DNA of 10,630 nucleotides from Actinomycetota bacterium (lineage in GTDB: Bacteria > Actinomycetota > Acidimicrobiia > Acidimicrobiales > Ilumatobacteraceae). The DNA lies in the NCBI GenBank assembly GCA_005805045.1, contig SYNW01000095.1, forward strand, positions 1-10,630. Reading direction: 5' to 3'. Below the pieces are notes generated by a model, which did not search any database, was not told the DNA's origin, and saw nothing but the letters and a program-made list of their open reading frames with translations. Below, piece after piece: positions 1-6,627 of the stretch. Position 1 is the stretch's first letter. Every line of letters begins with the position of its first letter. Both the position numbers and the translations under genes were made by a program.

Positions 1-116
1 AAAGCACTGAGACTGAAATACAGGATTATTCGACCGCGCAGACCGCGCAAATTTTTGGTCGTCGCAATCAACGGTTGAAAGATTCCGTTTGGATCCGTCG
101 CGGTTTTGACTTGCAC
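1..116 (-). CDS. Probable sensor histidine kinase, N-terminus only (cut by left window edge)
   Basis: A minus-strand reading frame opens with GTG at 116-114, directly after an in-frame TGA at 122-120, and stays open to the window edge (38 codons). The peptide ends in NLRGLRGRIILYFSLSA. A basic Leu/Arg-Gly stretch running into a hydrophobic segment is typical of the first transmembrane helix of two-component sensor kinases. Its position, divergent from a response regulator gene, supports a cognate kinase. The GC balance at third codon positions is about 50 percent, like the neighbouring genes. No catalytic domain is visible, so the kinase call is an inference. It could be another membrane protein, or non-coding. 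The start lacks a convincing Shine-Dalgarno sequence. The opposite-strand frame is also open (about positions 3-230) but encodes nothing I recognise. Confidence 0.4.
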   Translation of the reverse strand, partial: MQVKTATDPNGIFQPLIATTKNLRGLRGRIILYFSLSA

Positions 117-148
117 GCTTCAAGCATTGCGGGATTTTTGCCAACCCC

Positions 149-189
149 CACCGGCGGGTGTCAAGGGGGAGCAAGACGACCCGCCGGTG
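149..189. repeat. Perfect 11-bp inverted repeat between the divergent regulator genes
   Basis: CACCGGCGGGT at 149-159 is the exact reverse complement of ACCCGCCGGTG at 179-189, with 19 nt between the arms. The stem is very GC-rich. No T-tract follows on either strand, so a standard intrinsic terminator is unlikely. An alternative short stem, CCCCC (145-149) with GGGGG (165-169), would exclude the long one. It lies between the probable kinase start (116) and the candidate response regulator promoter (216-245), so an operator for a dimeric regulator is one possible role. Confidence 0.6.
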
Positions 190-215
190 TGACGAGCCCA
201 TACTGCTGGGTGAAT

Positions 216-245
216 TTGACAGAACCCCAATAAAACTGTGCTATT
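216..245 (+). promoter_or_regulatory. Candidate promoter for the response regulator gene
   Basis: A perfect -35 hexamer TTGACA (216-221) is followed after 18 nt by GCTATT (240-245), which is preceded by an extended -10 TGT (237-239). Transcription would begin near 252, giving a leader of about 33 nt. The -10 itself is poor (3 of 6), so the call rests mainly on the -35 and the extended -10. A second possible -10, TAGAAC at 276-281, sits close enough to GTG 285 to give an almost leaderless transcript. Confidence 0.4.
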
Positions 246-284
246 TCTGTAACAAATCTCAACTTCGGGGCAGAATAGAACACC

Positions 285-974
285 GTGCAAAAGCTTCTTT
301 TCATTGAAGACGACCATGACATACGGGCGGCGTTGCGTCTGGCCCTAGAAGATGAGGGCTACAAAGTAATCGAGGCGTCAGATGGCACCTCGGGTCTGGC
401 AACTTTCAGTGCCGAAACTGTGGACCTAGTTTTGCTCGATCTGCGTTTGCCAGACATGTCGGGTTTTGACGTCTGCCGCGAGCTTCGCCGCAAGAGTCTC
501 GTCCCGATCATCATGGTCACCGCGCAGACAGATACGCATGATCTTGTTGCGGGGTTGGAGGCTGGAGCCGACGACTACGTGACCAAGCCGGTTGTTCCAA
601 AAGAATTGGCTGCGCGGATTCGTGCGGCATTGCGACGCACCACCTTGTTGTCGACATCGGCAGCGCAGTTGGATCGATTCGTCGTCGGCGACGTCGAGAT
701 GCGTAGTGATCAGGGGATTGTCTTGAAGGCTGGCGTCGAACTTCCGTTGACCAAGACCGAGTATCGGCTGTTGCACATATTCATGGAAAATGCAAACAAA
801 GTTTTGTCGCGAGACCAGTTGCTTGAGTTGGTCTGGGGTTATGAATACCTCGGAGATAGTCGATTGGTCGACGCCCATATTCGACGTCTGAGGGTGAAGA
901 TTGAAGACTCGGCAGAAGATCCAAAAATTATCGCCACGGTGCGTGGCATGGGTTATCGCTTGCTCACCGCGTAA
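285..974 (+). CDS. OmpR/PhoB-family two-component response regulator
   Basis: This 229-residue protein has the full two-domain layout. The receiver domain (about 1-118) carries the acidic pair D9/D10, the phospho-acceptor D52 in LVLLDLRLPD, T79, and K101 followed by proline. The DNA-binding winged helix (about 128-229) includes the LTKTEYRLL segment, the RDQLLELVWG helix, the VDAHIRRLRVKIE recognition region and the terminal RGMGYRL wing. By family knowledge, phosphorylation of D52 by a partner kinase would promote dimerisation and promoter binding. The target regulon cannot be read from sequence. The start is GTG 285; a weak GGGG element lies at 267-270. The probable partner kinase is divergent on the left. 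The 3' end overlaps the tail of the helicase gene by 22 bp. Confidence 0.93.
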   Translation: MQKLLFIEDDHDIRAALRLALEDEGYKVIEASDGTSGLATFSAETVDLVLLDLRLPDMSGFDVCRELRRKSLVPIIMVTAQTDTHDLVAGLEAGADDYVTKPVVPKELAARIRAALRRTTLLSTSAAQLDRFVVGDVEMRSDQGIVLKAGVELPLTKTEYRLLHIFMENANKVLSRDQLLELVWGYEYLGDSRLVDAHIRRLRVKIEDSAEDPKIIATVRGMGYRLLTA

Positions 975-2860
975 GCCAAAAACTCTGTGGCGCGTTTAAT
1001 TTTGTCGGTGAACTCCATGGGCGGTAACATCTCAATAATCGCTTTACCGTAACTTTTGGTTACGAGTCGCGGATCTAGGACGGCAACAACGCCCATGTCT
1101 GTCTGGGTGCGAATCAAGCGTCCCGCCGCTTGAGCAAGTTTTGTGGCAGCAATCGGTATATCAATTGCCGTAAACGCCGACTTGCCGAAGGCATCACGAC
1201 GAGCGCTCATCAACGGATCTGTCGGCACAGGAAACGGAAGTCGGTCGATTATCACGCAACTCAGTGTTTGGCCGGGTACATCCACGCCTTGAAAGAAACT
1301 TTGAGTCGCGAACAGGCAAGTTGACTCACTGGCGGCGAACTTTCGTAACAACTCCATTTTTGGCAGATCGTCTTGCTTGAGAACTTCAAACTCGAGTTTG
1401 TCTGCTAGGGCGTCGTAGGCCGCATTAAGTCTTGCGTAACTCGTGAACAATGCCAAGGTTCTGCCGCCTGCGGCGTTGATCAACTCATAAATTTCTTTGT
1501 GCACCGCGTTGTCGCGCAAACCTTGAGCGGGGTCTGGAAGATGGGAGGCACAGTACAACAGCGAGTTGGTTTCATAGTCAAATGGGCTGGCCACATGGCA
1601 TGCGTCGAAACTGTCAGCAGTCAGACCGATTCTTTGGGGCAGGTTCGTTGGAATTGTCGCGCTGGTAAGAATCGCTGTGCGTTGTGACCAAACCGCCTCG
1701 TGCAGGGTTGGTCCTATATCTAGTGGCCGCATTTCGAGTGAACAGCGATCTGCGTTGCCCGAGACATAGGCGACGAATCCGCTCCGGTCGGCGAGCGCGA
1801 GATCCAGATCTTCGATGAACCGAGTGCATAGCGACTGGGCACGGAGTTTTCTCTGCTTGGCTGATTCATCGTTCGTAGCAATCGTGCGCAACGACTCTAA
1901 GGCGTCATTGGCGCGACCACGAACCTCGACGAGAGTCTCTCGAGATTCAGCGTCGAGGGGCAGAGCCACACGTTTGTTGACGAACGGCACAATTGCATCG
2001 CGCAATCTCGCGGCGCTCTTGGCGAAACCACCCGACATAGCATCATCGCGAATGATCGATCGCATCGCCGAGCCGATTGAGGTTATTCGACTCGGAGAAA
2101 GAGCCAGACCAGCAGAATCTGTGACGACGTCTTCTAGTTCGTGGGCTTCGTCGAAAACTACGACGTCGTGTTCGCCGATGATCGTGCCTTGTGTGACGAT
2201 GTCGAGGGCGTATAACCAACCATTGACGATGACAATATCGGCGGTTTGACTTTGCGCACGCGCACGCTCAGCGAAACAATTTTCTCCTTGCGGACATCGG
2301 GACGCACCGGGGCATTCTTCGCTTGTCACGCTGACCATCGACCACGCACCTCTTTGCGGTTGCCAATCAAGTTCGCCCTCGTCACCTGTTTTGGTTGTGC
2401 CAGACCATTCGACAAGTTTTTTTACGTCGGCTTTTGTTCGCACCGACACTTCGTCGAGTTCGAGTTTGGATTGCGACCGTTCTGAGAGTTCTACGATGCG
2501 TTGGCGACAAAGATAATTGTTGCGACCTTTCAATACCGTCCAGGTCAGTTGATGATCGAGAATCGGGTTCAAAGCCACCGCCAACAGGGGTAGATCGTTT
2601 TGTGAGAGCTGATCTTGCAACGCTTTAGTGACTGTCGAAACAACGATTCGCCGCCCCGAAATAACTGCCGGCACCAGGTAACCAAGGGTCTTGCCCGTGC
2701 CGGTGCCGGCCTGCACGATCAGATGTCGGTTCTTGCGCAAGGCCCGACCAACGAGCACGGCCATTTCATCTTGGCCCTGACGTTCTTCGGCGTTTGCTAG
2801 TTCAGTGGTGACACGACGCAACGCATCGAGAATTTCTTGATCAGCGATATTGGTTGTCAT
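953..2860 (-). CDS. dinG: DinG/XPD-type ATP-dependent DNA helicase with Fe-S cluster
   Basis: This is a 635-residue superfamily 2 helicase. Walker A AGTGTGKT is at residues 51-58, the DEAH box at 237-240 (VVFDEAHELEDVV), and the motif VI-like QAAGRLIR at 577-584. Four cysteines (C118, C183, C189, C195) lie between Walker A and DEAH, in the arrangement that binds a 4Fe-4S cluster in XPD/DinG helicases. Members unwind DNA 5' to 3' and act on repair intermediates, R-loops or stalled forks. The precise role here is inferred only from family. The length fits actinobacterial DinG-like proteins, and no N-terminal exonuclease domain is present. The ATG at 2860 is 20 nt after the uppS stop, so the two genes probably share a transcript. 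Its stop lies inside the end of the convergent response regulator gene. Confidence 0.92.
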   Translation of the reverse strand: MTTNIADQEILDALRRVTTELANAEERQGQDEMAVLVGRALRKNRHLIVQAGTGTGKTLGYLVPAVISGRRIVVSTVTKALQDQLSQNDLPLLAVALNPILDHQLTWTVLKGRNNYLCRQRIVELSERSQSKLELDEVSVRTKADVKKLVEWSGTTKTGDEGELDWQPQRGAWSMVSVTSEECPGASRCPQGENCFAERARAQSQTADIVIVNGWLYALDIVTQGTIIGEHDVVVFDEAHELEDVVTDSAGLALSPSRITSIGSAMRSIIRDDAMSGGFAKSAARLRDAIVPFVNKRVALPLDAESRETLVEVRGRANDALESLRTIATNDESAKQRKLRAQSLCTRFIEDLDLALADRSGFVAYVSGNADRCSLEMRPLDIGPTLHEAVWSQRTAILTSATIPTNLPQRIGLTADSFDACHVASPFDYETNSLLYCASHLPDPAQGLRDNAVHKEIYELINAAGGRTLALFTSYARLNAAYDALADKLEFEVLKQDDLPKMELLRKFAASESTCLFATQSFFQGVDVPGQTLSCVIIDRLPFPVPTDPLMSARRDAFGKSAFTAIDIPIAATKLAQAAGRLIRTQTDMGVVAVLDPRLVTKSYGKAIIEMLPPMEFTDKIKRATEFLAYAVSKR

Positions 2861-2880
2861 TAGACAGTCACTAACTAAAT

Positions 2881-3549
2881 TTAATTTTTCGTCAATGCAA
2901 TTGCTGCATCGAGATCGACATCATCAAAGTCTGGCCATGGTCGTTCGGTGAAATATATTTTCGCCGACTTTATTTGCCACAGCAAGAAGTTCGATATGCG
3001 AGATTCACCTGATGTGCGAACGAGAACGTCCACCGGCGGCAGCGAGGCATCGTAGAGCCACGACCGCAGATTTATCGGGGTCAGTTCTTGGTCACTATTC
3101 ACGAGTTTTACCGCTGCACGTGTGAGTTCACTGCGCGAGCCATAGTCAAATGCCACCGTCAAAACCATGCCGGTATTTTTGGCTGTGTCTTCGATCGCCT
3201 TGCGAATCGCTCGCTGCACATAAAGCGGTGTGCGTGAGCCCGGTTCATCGAACGGCCGCCCAATCCAATTGATACGGACATTGTTCTCATTGAGTTCCTC
3301 TATTCGTCCAAAAAGTTTTTTGTGCAGCCCCAAGATGTGGCGCACCTCGGCGCGTGGGCGGACCCAATTTTCGGTGCTGAAACCAAACACCGTAAGGTAG
3401 TCAACTTCGCGTTTTGATGCCGCACGAACAATGTCTGCCAGAGATTCTTCCCCTGCCGTGTGGCCAGCGGTGCGGGGTAGACCCCGTTTACCAGCCCATC
3501 TGCCGTTGCCGTCCATGATGCACGCCACGTGAAGGGGTTTCGAATTCAT
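2881..3549 (-). CDS. uppS: Cis-prenyltransferase catalytic subunit, undecaprenyl diphosphate synthase-like, lacking the RxG tail
   Basis: UppS condenses isopentenyl diphosphate units onto an allylic primer, making the lipid carrier for peptidoglycan. This 222-residue protein has MDGNGRW with catalytic D13, H30, the FSTENW loop (S58, E60, N61, W62) with R64, and the RTSGESRISNFLLWQ block (R178, R184, S186). Two things are odd. Where E. coli has Glu213 (AELYF) this protein has K197 (AKIYF). The chain also stops at ALTKN, exactly before the RRERRFGG-type segment whose RxG motif normally completes the active site. The stop is only 20 nt from the next gene and no remnant of the tail follows, so this is not a nearby frameshift. 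I infer that it needs a partner, probably the divergent homologue at 3613-4206. ATG 3549 gives the usual short N-terminus. Confidence 0.93.
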   Translation of the reverse strand: MNSKPLHVACIMDGNGRWAGKRGLPRTAGHTAGEESLADIVRAASKREVDYLTVFGFSTENWVRPRAEVRHILGLHKKLFGRIEELNENNVRINWIGRPFDEPGSRTPLYVQRAIRKAIEDTAKNTGMVLTVAFDYGSRSELTRAAVKLVNSDQELTPINLRSWLYDASLPPVDVLVRTSGESRISNFLLWQIKSAKIYFTERPWPDFDDVDLDAAIALTKN

Positions 3550-3612
3550 CTACGGAACGCTAACAACTATTGGTTGGCGAGTCGGGTCGGATGAAAGTGG
3601 GAGAATATCACC
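3550..3612. promoter_or_regulatory. Shared intergenic region between the divergent cis-prenyltransferase genes
   Basis: These 63 bp separate the start codons of uppS (minus) and its degenerate homologue (plus), so both promoters or leaders must lie here or inside the genes. A ribosome binding site for the plus gene is seen as TGGGAG at 3598-3603, 9 nt before ATG 3613. I see no pair of -35/-10 hexamers good enough to assign on either strand; TATTCT (minus, 3607-3602) is a weak -10 candidate for uppS. Confidence 0.4.
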
Positions 3613-4206
3613 ATGGTCAAAGTGACACGCAATGTGAACAGTGATTTGGCCCATGTCTTGGTGTGTGCGGGTACGATCGGCGAGTGGCTGAAGACAACGC
3701 CTGCACAATGGAAATCGCAGATCGATGCACTTGTTCGCTCGGTCAGCGGCGTCGGCGTGCGATGGTTGTCAATTTATCCTTATTCAGGGGCGGCAACTTC
3801 GCTCGAGCGCACTGAAATTTGCAATTCGATAATCGAGGCACATGGCGGGCATCGTTCGGGTGATCGTGTTTCTGTGGTCGCCGATGGTGGGTTGATCGTC
3901 GTGATTGATACGTGCGCCGACGGACAAGAGAGATTTGTGAATGCGGTTGCCCAGCTTGGTGTCGCTCAGAACATCGACGAAGCAAAACTTGCGGCGACAC
4001 TTTTGTCACCGGCATCTGGTGAGCCAGATTTGGTTCTGGTTTTAGGCTCACCAACCCGGGTGCCAGAGTCGCTGATGTGGGAACTTGCATATAGCGAACT
4101 TGTTTTTCTGAACGTGCCGTGGTTGAAGTGCGACATCGAACATATTCAAATGGCGATCGGCGATTTTCAAAGACGTGATCGTCGTTTCGGTGGTGTCGAT
4201 TCATGA
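3613..4206 (+). CDS. Degenerate cis-prenyltransferase homologue, putative NgBR-like partner subunit of UppS
   Basis: This 197-residue protein is recognisable as a UppS relative from its C-terminal half. The segment PDLVLVLG...SLMWELAYSELVF...PW...AIGDFQRRDRRFGG aligns without gaps with the same block of UppS. The N-terminal HVLVCAGTIGEW matches HVAxIMDGNGRW but has G20 in place of the catalytic Asp and E24 in place of Arg. The FSxENW loop has become YPYSGAATS, and V143 and P151 replace two diphosphate-binding residues. About 50 residues covering the helix that forms the product tunnel in UppS are missing. It keeps E162 (the E. coli Glu213 position) and the RxG motif R191-F192-G193, both absent from the neighbouring UppS. 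It is probably inactive alone and acts as an accessory subunit. ATGA overlap with recO implies translational coupling. The partner role is inference. Confidence 0.8.
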   Translation: MVKVTRNVNSDLAHVLVCAGTIGEWLKTTPAQWKSQIDALVRSVSGVGVRWLSIYPYSGAATSLERTEICNSIIEAHGGHRSGDRVSVVADGGLIVVIDTCADGQERFVNAVAQLGVAQNIDEAKLAATLLSPASGEPDLVLVLGSPTRVPESLMWELAYSELVFLNVPWLKCDIEHIQMAIGDFQRRDRRFGGVDS

Positions 4207-4928
4207 GCCTTTATCGCGACAAGGCGGTCGTGCTTCGCACATATGACCTTCGTGAATCTGATCGAATCATCGTGATGATGACGCTTGAACACGGCAAAGT
4301 TCGTGCGGTGGCCAATGGTGTGCGCAAGATGTCGTCAAGATTTGGGTCACGACTCGAACCATTGAGCCACATCGATGTGTTGCTGAGTTCGGGCAAGGAT
4401 CTCGACACCGTGAGTCAGGTTGAACTCGTGACCAGTGCGCGCGGACTTTATACAGATTTGGATCGTTTGACGCGCGGATTAGCGATGCTCGAGGCGATCG
4501 ACCAACTGGGTATGGATGGTGAACCGACAGAGCATTTATACAAGATGTTGGTTGGTGCGCTGCAGTGGCTTTCAGAGAACGACTCGGCGCTCGTGCTGGC
4601 GGCGTTTTATTTCAAGTTGTTGGTGGTCGAGGGCGTCGGAGCACACGTAGAAAGTTGCGTCGGTTGTGGGGCACCCGGAAGCGAGTTGATTGCGTTCGAT
4701 TTGTTTCGTGGTGGGGGACAATGTCTAAATTGTCGCAGTGGGGTGAGCATCTCATCGGATGCTTTCAAAATTATCCAAAGCATTGTTGGCGGACAATTGA
4801 ACTATGCACTTTCGCTGCCAGAGAGCACCGCAACCCGTGAAGTTTCGGATCTTGCCACCAAGTGCATGGAGCATCACATTGAACGACGACTTAAATCAGT
4901 CGCCGTCTTTGAGAGCCCAGAGCGATAG
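4203..4928 (+). CDS. recO: DNA repair protein RecO
   Basis: RecO loads RecA onto SSB-coated single-stranded DNA together with RecR, and anneals complementary strands. The 241-residue product has the usual order. An N-terminal OB fold (about 1-80) opens with YRDKAVVLRTYDLRESDRII and contains the conserved HGKVRAVANGVRK stretch. A helical domain follows, with a zinc-binding module formed by C152, C155, C174 and C177. The length is normal and no key residue is missing. The start ATG 4203 overlaps the TGA of the upstream cis-prenyltransferase homologue (ATGA), so it is translated from the same message. A recO gene beside a cis-prenyltransferase gene and near glyS is a familiar actinobacterial neighbourhood, although uppS usually lies downstream of recO. 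Confidence 0.95.
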   Translation: MSLYRDKAVVLRTYDLRESDRIIVMMTLEHGKVRAVANGVRKMSSRFGSRLEPLSHIDVLLSSGKDLDTVSQVELVTSARGLYTDLDRLTRGLAMLEAIDQLGMDGEPTEHLYKMLVGALQWLSENDSALVLAAFYFKLLVVEGVGAHVESCVGCGAPGSELIAFDLFRGGGQCLNCRSGVSISSDAFKIIQSIVGGQLNYALSLPESTATREVSDLATKCMEHHIERRLKSVAVFESPER

Positions 4929-4964
4929 TCGCAAATGCGGCTCAAATACGCGCTGCATCTGTAA

Positions 4965-4970
4965 TAGTCT
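4965..4970 (+). promoter_or_regulatory. Candidate -10 box for leaderless glyS transcription
   Basis: TAGTCT fits the actinobacterial TANNNT -10 consensus, and its last base lies 7 nt before GTG 4977, so transcription could start on the first base of the codon. There is no Shine-Dalgarno sequence for this GTG apart from a GGG overlapping it. An overlapping TAATAG (4962-4967) is an alternative. No clear -35 is seen. Confidence 0.4.
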
Positions 4971-4976
4971 GAGTGG

Positions 4977-6284
4977 GTGCCCGCGCAAGATTTAGATCAA
5001 ATCGTAAACCTATGCAAGCGGCGCGGGTTTGTTTATCCGAGCGGCGAAATATACGGTGGGTTCAGGTCTTCGTACGACTACGGTCCGCTTGGTTCGTTGA
5101 TGTTGCGCAACGTCAAGGACGCATGGGTGCGCACGATGGTGCAGCAGCGCGACGACGTCGTATTGATTGACGCTGCAATTCTGGGATCTCCGCAGGTTTT
5201 TGAGGCCAGTGGTCATCTCAGCAATTTCAGTGACCCACTCGTTGATTGCACGGTTTGCAAGCGTCGATTCAGACAAGACCAGCTCGACGATCGAGATTGC
5301 CCACAGTCGAAAAAGGGTTGTGCGTTCACTGATGCGAGAGCATTCAACCTGATGTTCAAAACCCAAGCCGGGCCGATCGAGGGCGAGGGTGCGACTGTGT
5401 ATATGCGACCTGAGACGGCTCAAGGTATGTTCGTTAATTTCGCCAATGTTTTGCAGACAAGTCGTAAAAAGCCGCCATTTGGCATCGCCCAGGTTGGAAA
5501 AAGTTTCAGAAACGAAATCACACCCGGCAACTTTATTTTTCGCACGCGCGAATTTGAGCAAATGGAACTCGAGTTCTTTGTGCCGCCTGGCGAGAGCGCA
5601 AAATGGTATGACTATTGGTGCAAGTCAAGATTGCAGTGGTATATCGACCACGGCATACCGGCTGAGATGTTACGAATCAGAGAACACGCCAAAGACGAAC
5701 TTTCGCATTATTCGGCGGGCACTAGCGATATTGAATTCAAGTTTCCATGGGGTTGGGGTGAACTTGAAGGCATTGCCCAACGTACCGACTACGACTTGAA
5801 GCAACATGCCGAACACTCGCGACAAAAGCTCGAATATTTCGATCAATCGACGAACGAAAGATACGTGCCTTATGTCGTCGAACCTGCTGCAGGGGTCAAT
5901 CGTGCGATGGCCGCGTTTTTATTGGCCGCATATGACGAAGATGTTGTGAATGATGAACCGCGAACTGTGTTGCGATTGCACCCGCGACTTGCCCCGTTCC
6001 AGATCGCCGTATTGCCGTTATCAAAAAAAGACACACTGATGCCCCTTGCCAAACAGATTCACGCGATGTTGGGTGCGCGTTACATGTGCGACTTTGACGA
6101 GACTCAAGCAATTGGCCGAAGATATCGAAGACAAGACGAAATCGGCACCCCTTATTGTGTGACGGTCGACTTCGACTCGCTCGAGGATGATTCTGTGACG
6201 ATTCGTGAGCGCGATACGACTACACAGAGTCGGGTAAAGATAGATTCGTTAATAACTGAACTTTCGCAGAGGCTCGGCTACTGA
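4977..6284 (+). CDS. glyS: Glycyl-tRNA synthetase (dimeric class II type)
   Basis: This enzyme attaches glycine to tRNA-Gly using ATP. The 435-residue protein is the homodimeric type, colinear with actinobacterial and Bacillus-family GlyRS. It begins with the SRRG-like CKRRGFVYPSGEIYGG segment and DYGPLG. It has a cysteine cluster (C91, C94, C108, C115) suited to zinc, and YMRPETAQG at 142-150. Class II motif 2 is centred on FRNEITPGNFIFRTREFEQ (178-196), and motif 3 on VVEPAAGVNRAMAAFL. Motif 3 has GVNR where most relatives have GVDR. The C-terminal anticodon-binding domain (about 335-435) ends with IGRRYRRQDEIGTPYC and a DFDSLED segment. GTG 4977 is the only start that keeps the conserved N-terminus. 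It follows recO by 48 nt with its own possible promoter. Confidence 0.96.
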   Translation: MPAQDLDQIVNLCKRRGFVYPSGEIYGGFRSSYDYGPLGSLMLRNVKDAWVRTMVQQRDDVVLIDAAILGSPQVFEASGHLSNFSDPLVDCTVCKRRFRQDQLDDRDCPQSKKGCAFTDARAFNLMFKTQAGPIEGEGATVYMRPETAQGMFVNFANVLQTSRKKPPFGIAQVGKSFRNEITPGNFIFRTREFEQMELEFFVPPGESAKWYDYWCKSRLQWYIDHGIPAEMLRIREHAKDELSHYSAGTSDIEFKFPWGWGELEGIAQRTDYDLKQHAEHSRQKLEYFDQSTNERYVPYVVEPAAGVNRAMAAFLLAAYDEDVVNDEPRTVLRLHPRLAPFQIAVLPLSKKDTLMPLAKQIHAMLGARYMCDFDETQAIGRRYRRQDEIGTPYCVTVDFDSLEDDSVTIRERDTTTQSRVKIDSLITELSQRLGY

Positions 6285-6305
6285 CAGAAAAACATCAATC
6301 AAAAC

Positions 6306-6312
6306 GGAAGGA
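6306..6312 (+). promoter_or_regulatory. Strong ribosome binding site for the ABM-domain gene
   Basis: GGAAGGA lies 6 nt before GTG 6319 and is the best Shine-Dalgarno match in the window. It fixes the GTG as the start of the small downstream gene. It sits in the 34-nt gap after glyS, in which I see no terminator. Confidence 0.7.
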
Positions 6313-6318
6313 AAAATT

Positions 6319-6624
6319 GTGGGCAAGGTAGCAGTAGCAGTCAAGTTGAAAATAAAAGAGGGCCAACGCGACGCAATGACCGCCGCGGTGATGCCAGGAA
6401 TTGCGACGGCGAAGGCCGAGAGCGGTACCAATGTTTATATTTTTCACCATGATGCCGTAGACCCGAATGTCGTTTGGTTTTACGAACTCTATGCCGATCA
6501 AGATGCGGCGAATCTGCACATGGGATCTGAAGCGTTCAAGTCGTGGTCCAAGACCCTCGCACCATTCGTAGATGGAGCCCCTGAGTTTTCATTTTTGACA
6601 CCGATAGGCGGCAAGGGGCTTTAA
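6319..6624 (+). CDS. Antibiotic biosynthesis monooxygenase (ABM) domain protein, YgiN-like
   Basis: A 101-residue single-domain protein whose pattern fits the ABM ferredoxin-like fold. It has an N-terminal strand VAVAVKLKIKEGQRDAM, a helix, the strand pair NVYIFHHDAVDPNVVWFYELYAD, a helix DQDAANLHMGSEAFKSW, and a C-terminal strand. The WFYELYADQDAANLHMGS segment is the most typical part of this family. ABM proteins are cofactor-free or haem-related oxygenases acting on quinols and polyketides, and many have unknown substrates. I cannot name one here. The gene ends 3 nt before trpC and so is almost certainly co-transcribed with it. It may be a quinol or aromatic-intermediate oxygenase, or may simply have moved into the operon. 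GTG start supported by GGAAGGA. Confidence 0.8.
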   Translation: MGKVAVAVKLKIKEGQRDAMTAAVMPGIATAKAESGTNVYIFHHDAVDPNVVWFYELYADQDAANLHMGSEAFKSWSKTLAPFVDGAPEFSFLTPIGGKGL

Positions 6625-6627
6625 TCC

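Noticed and set aside
149..189. Intrinsic terminator of an upstream gene
   Set aside because: The stem is strong, but neither side has a T-tract, and the left-edge gene appears to read away from it.
3..230. Plus-strand open frame at the left edge, ending at 228-230
   Set aside because: It is open but gives no family-like pattern. The opposite strand has a plausible kinase N-terminus with a start right after a stop codon, so I preferred that.
120..317. 65-residue minus-strand frame across the regulator promoter region
   Set aside because: It covers the inverted repeat, the candidate promoter and the start of the response regulator. The peptide has no recognisable feature.
426..878. 150-residue minus-strand frame inside the response regulator
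   Set aside because: It is an antisense shadow of a gene with intact conserved motifs, and its peptide shows no domain character.
1815..2249. 144-residue plus-strand frame inside the helicase gene
   Set aside because: Ser/Arg/Thr-rich composition typical of an antisense shadow; the helicase frame carries the motifs.
2861..2880. Lost RxG tail of UppS hidden by a frameshift
   Set aside because: Only 20 nt separate the uppS stop from the dinG start, and no Arg-Arg-x-Arg-Arg-Phe-Gly-Gly coding remnant is present there, so the truncation looks genuine.
3613..4206. The degenerate cis-prenyltransferase as a simple pseudogene
   Set aside because: The frame is intact, it has a good ribosome binding site, it is coupled to recO, and exactly the residues missing from the neighbouring UppS are preserved.
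6285..6318. Trp leader peptide or attenuator ahead of the trp cluster
   Set aside because: The gap is only 34 nt, with no Trp codon run and no competing hairpins.
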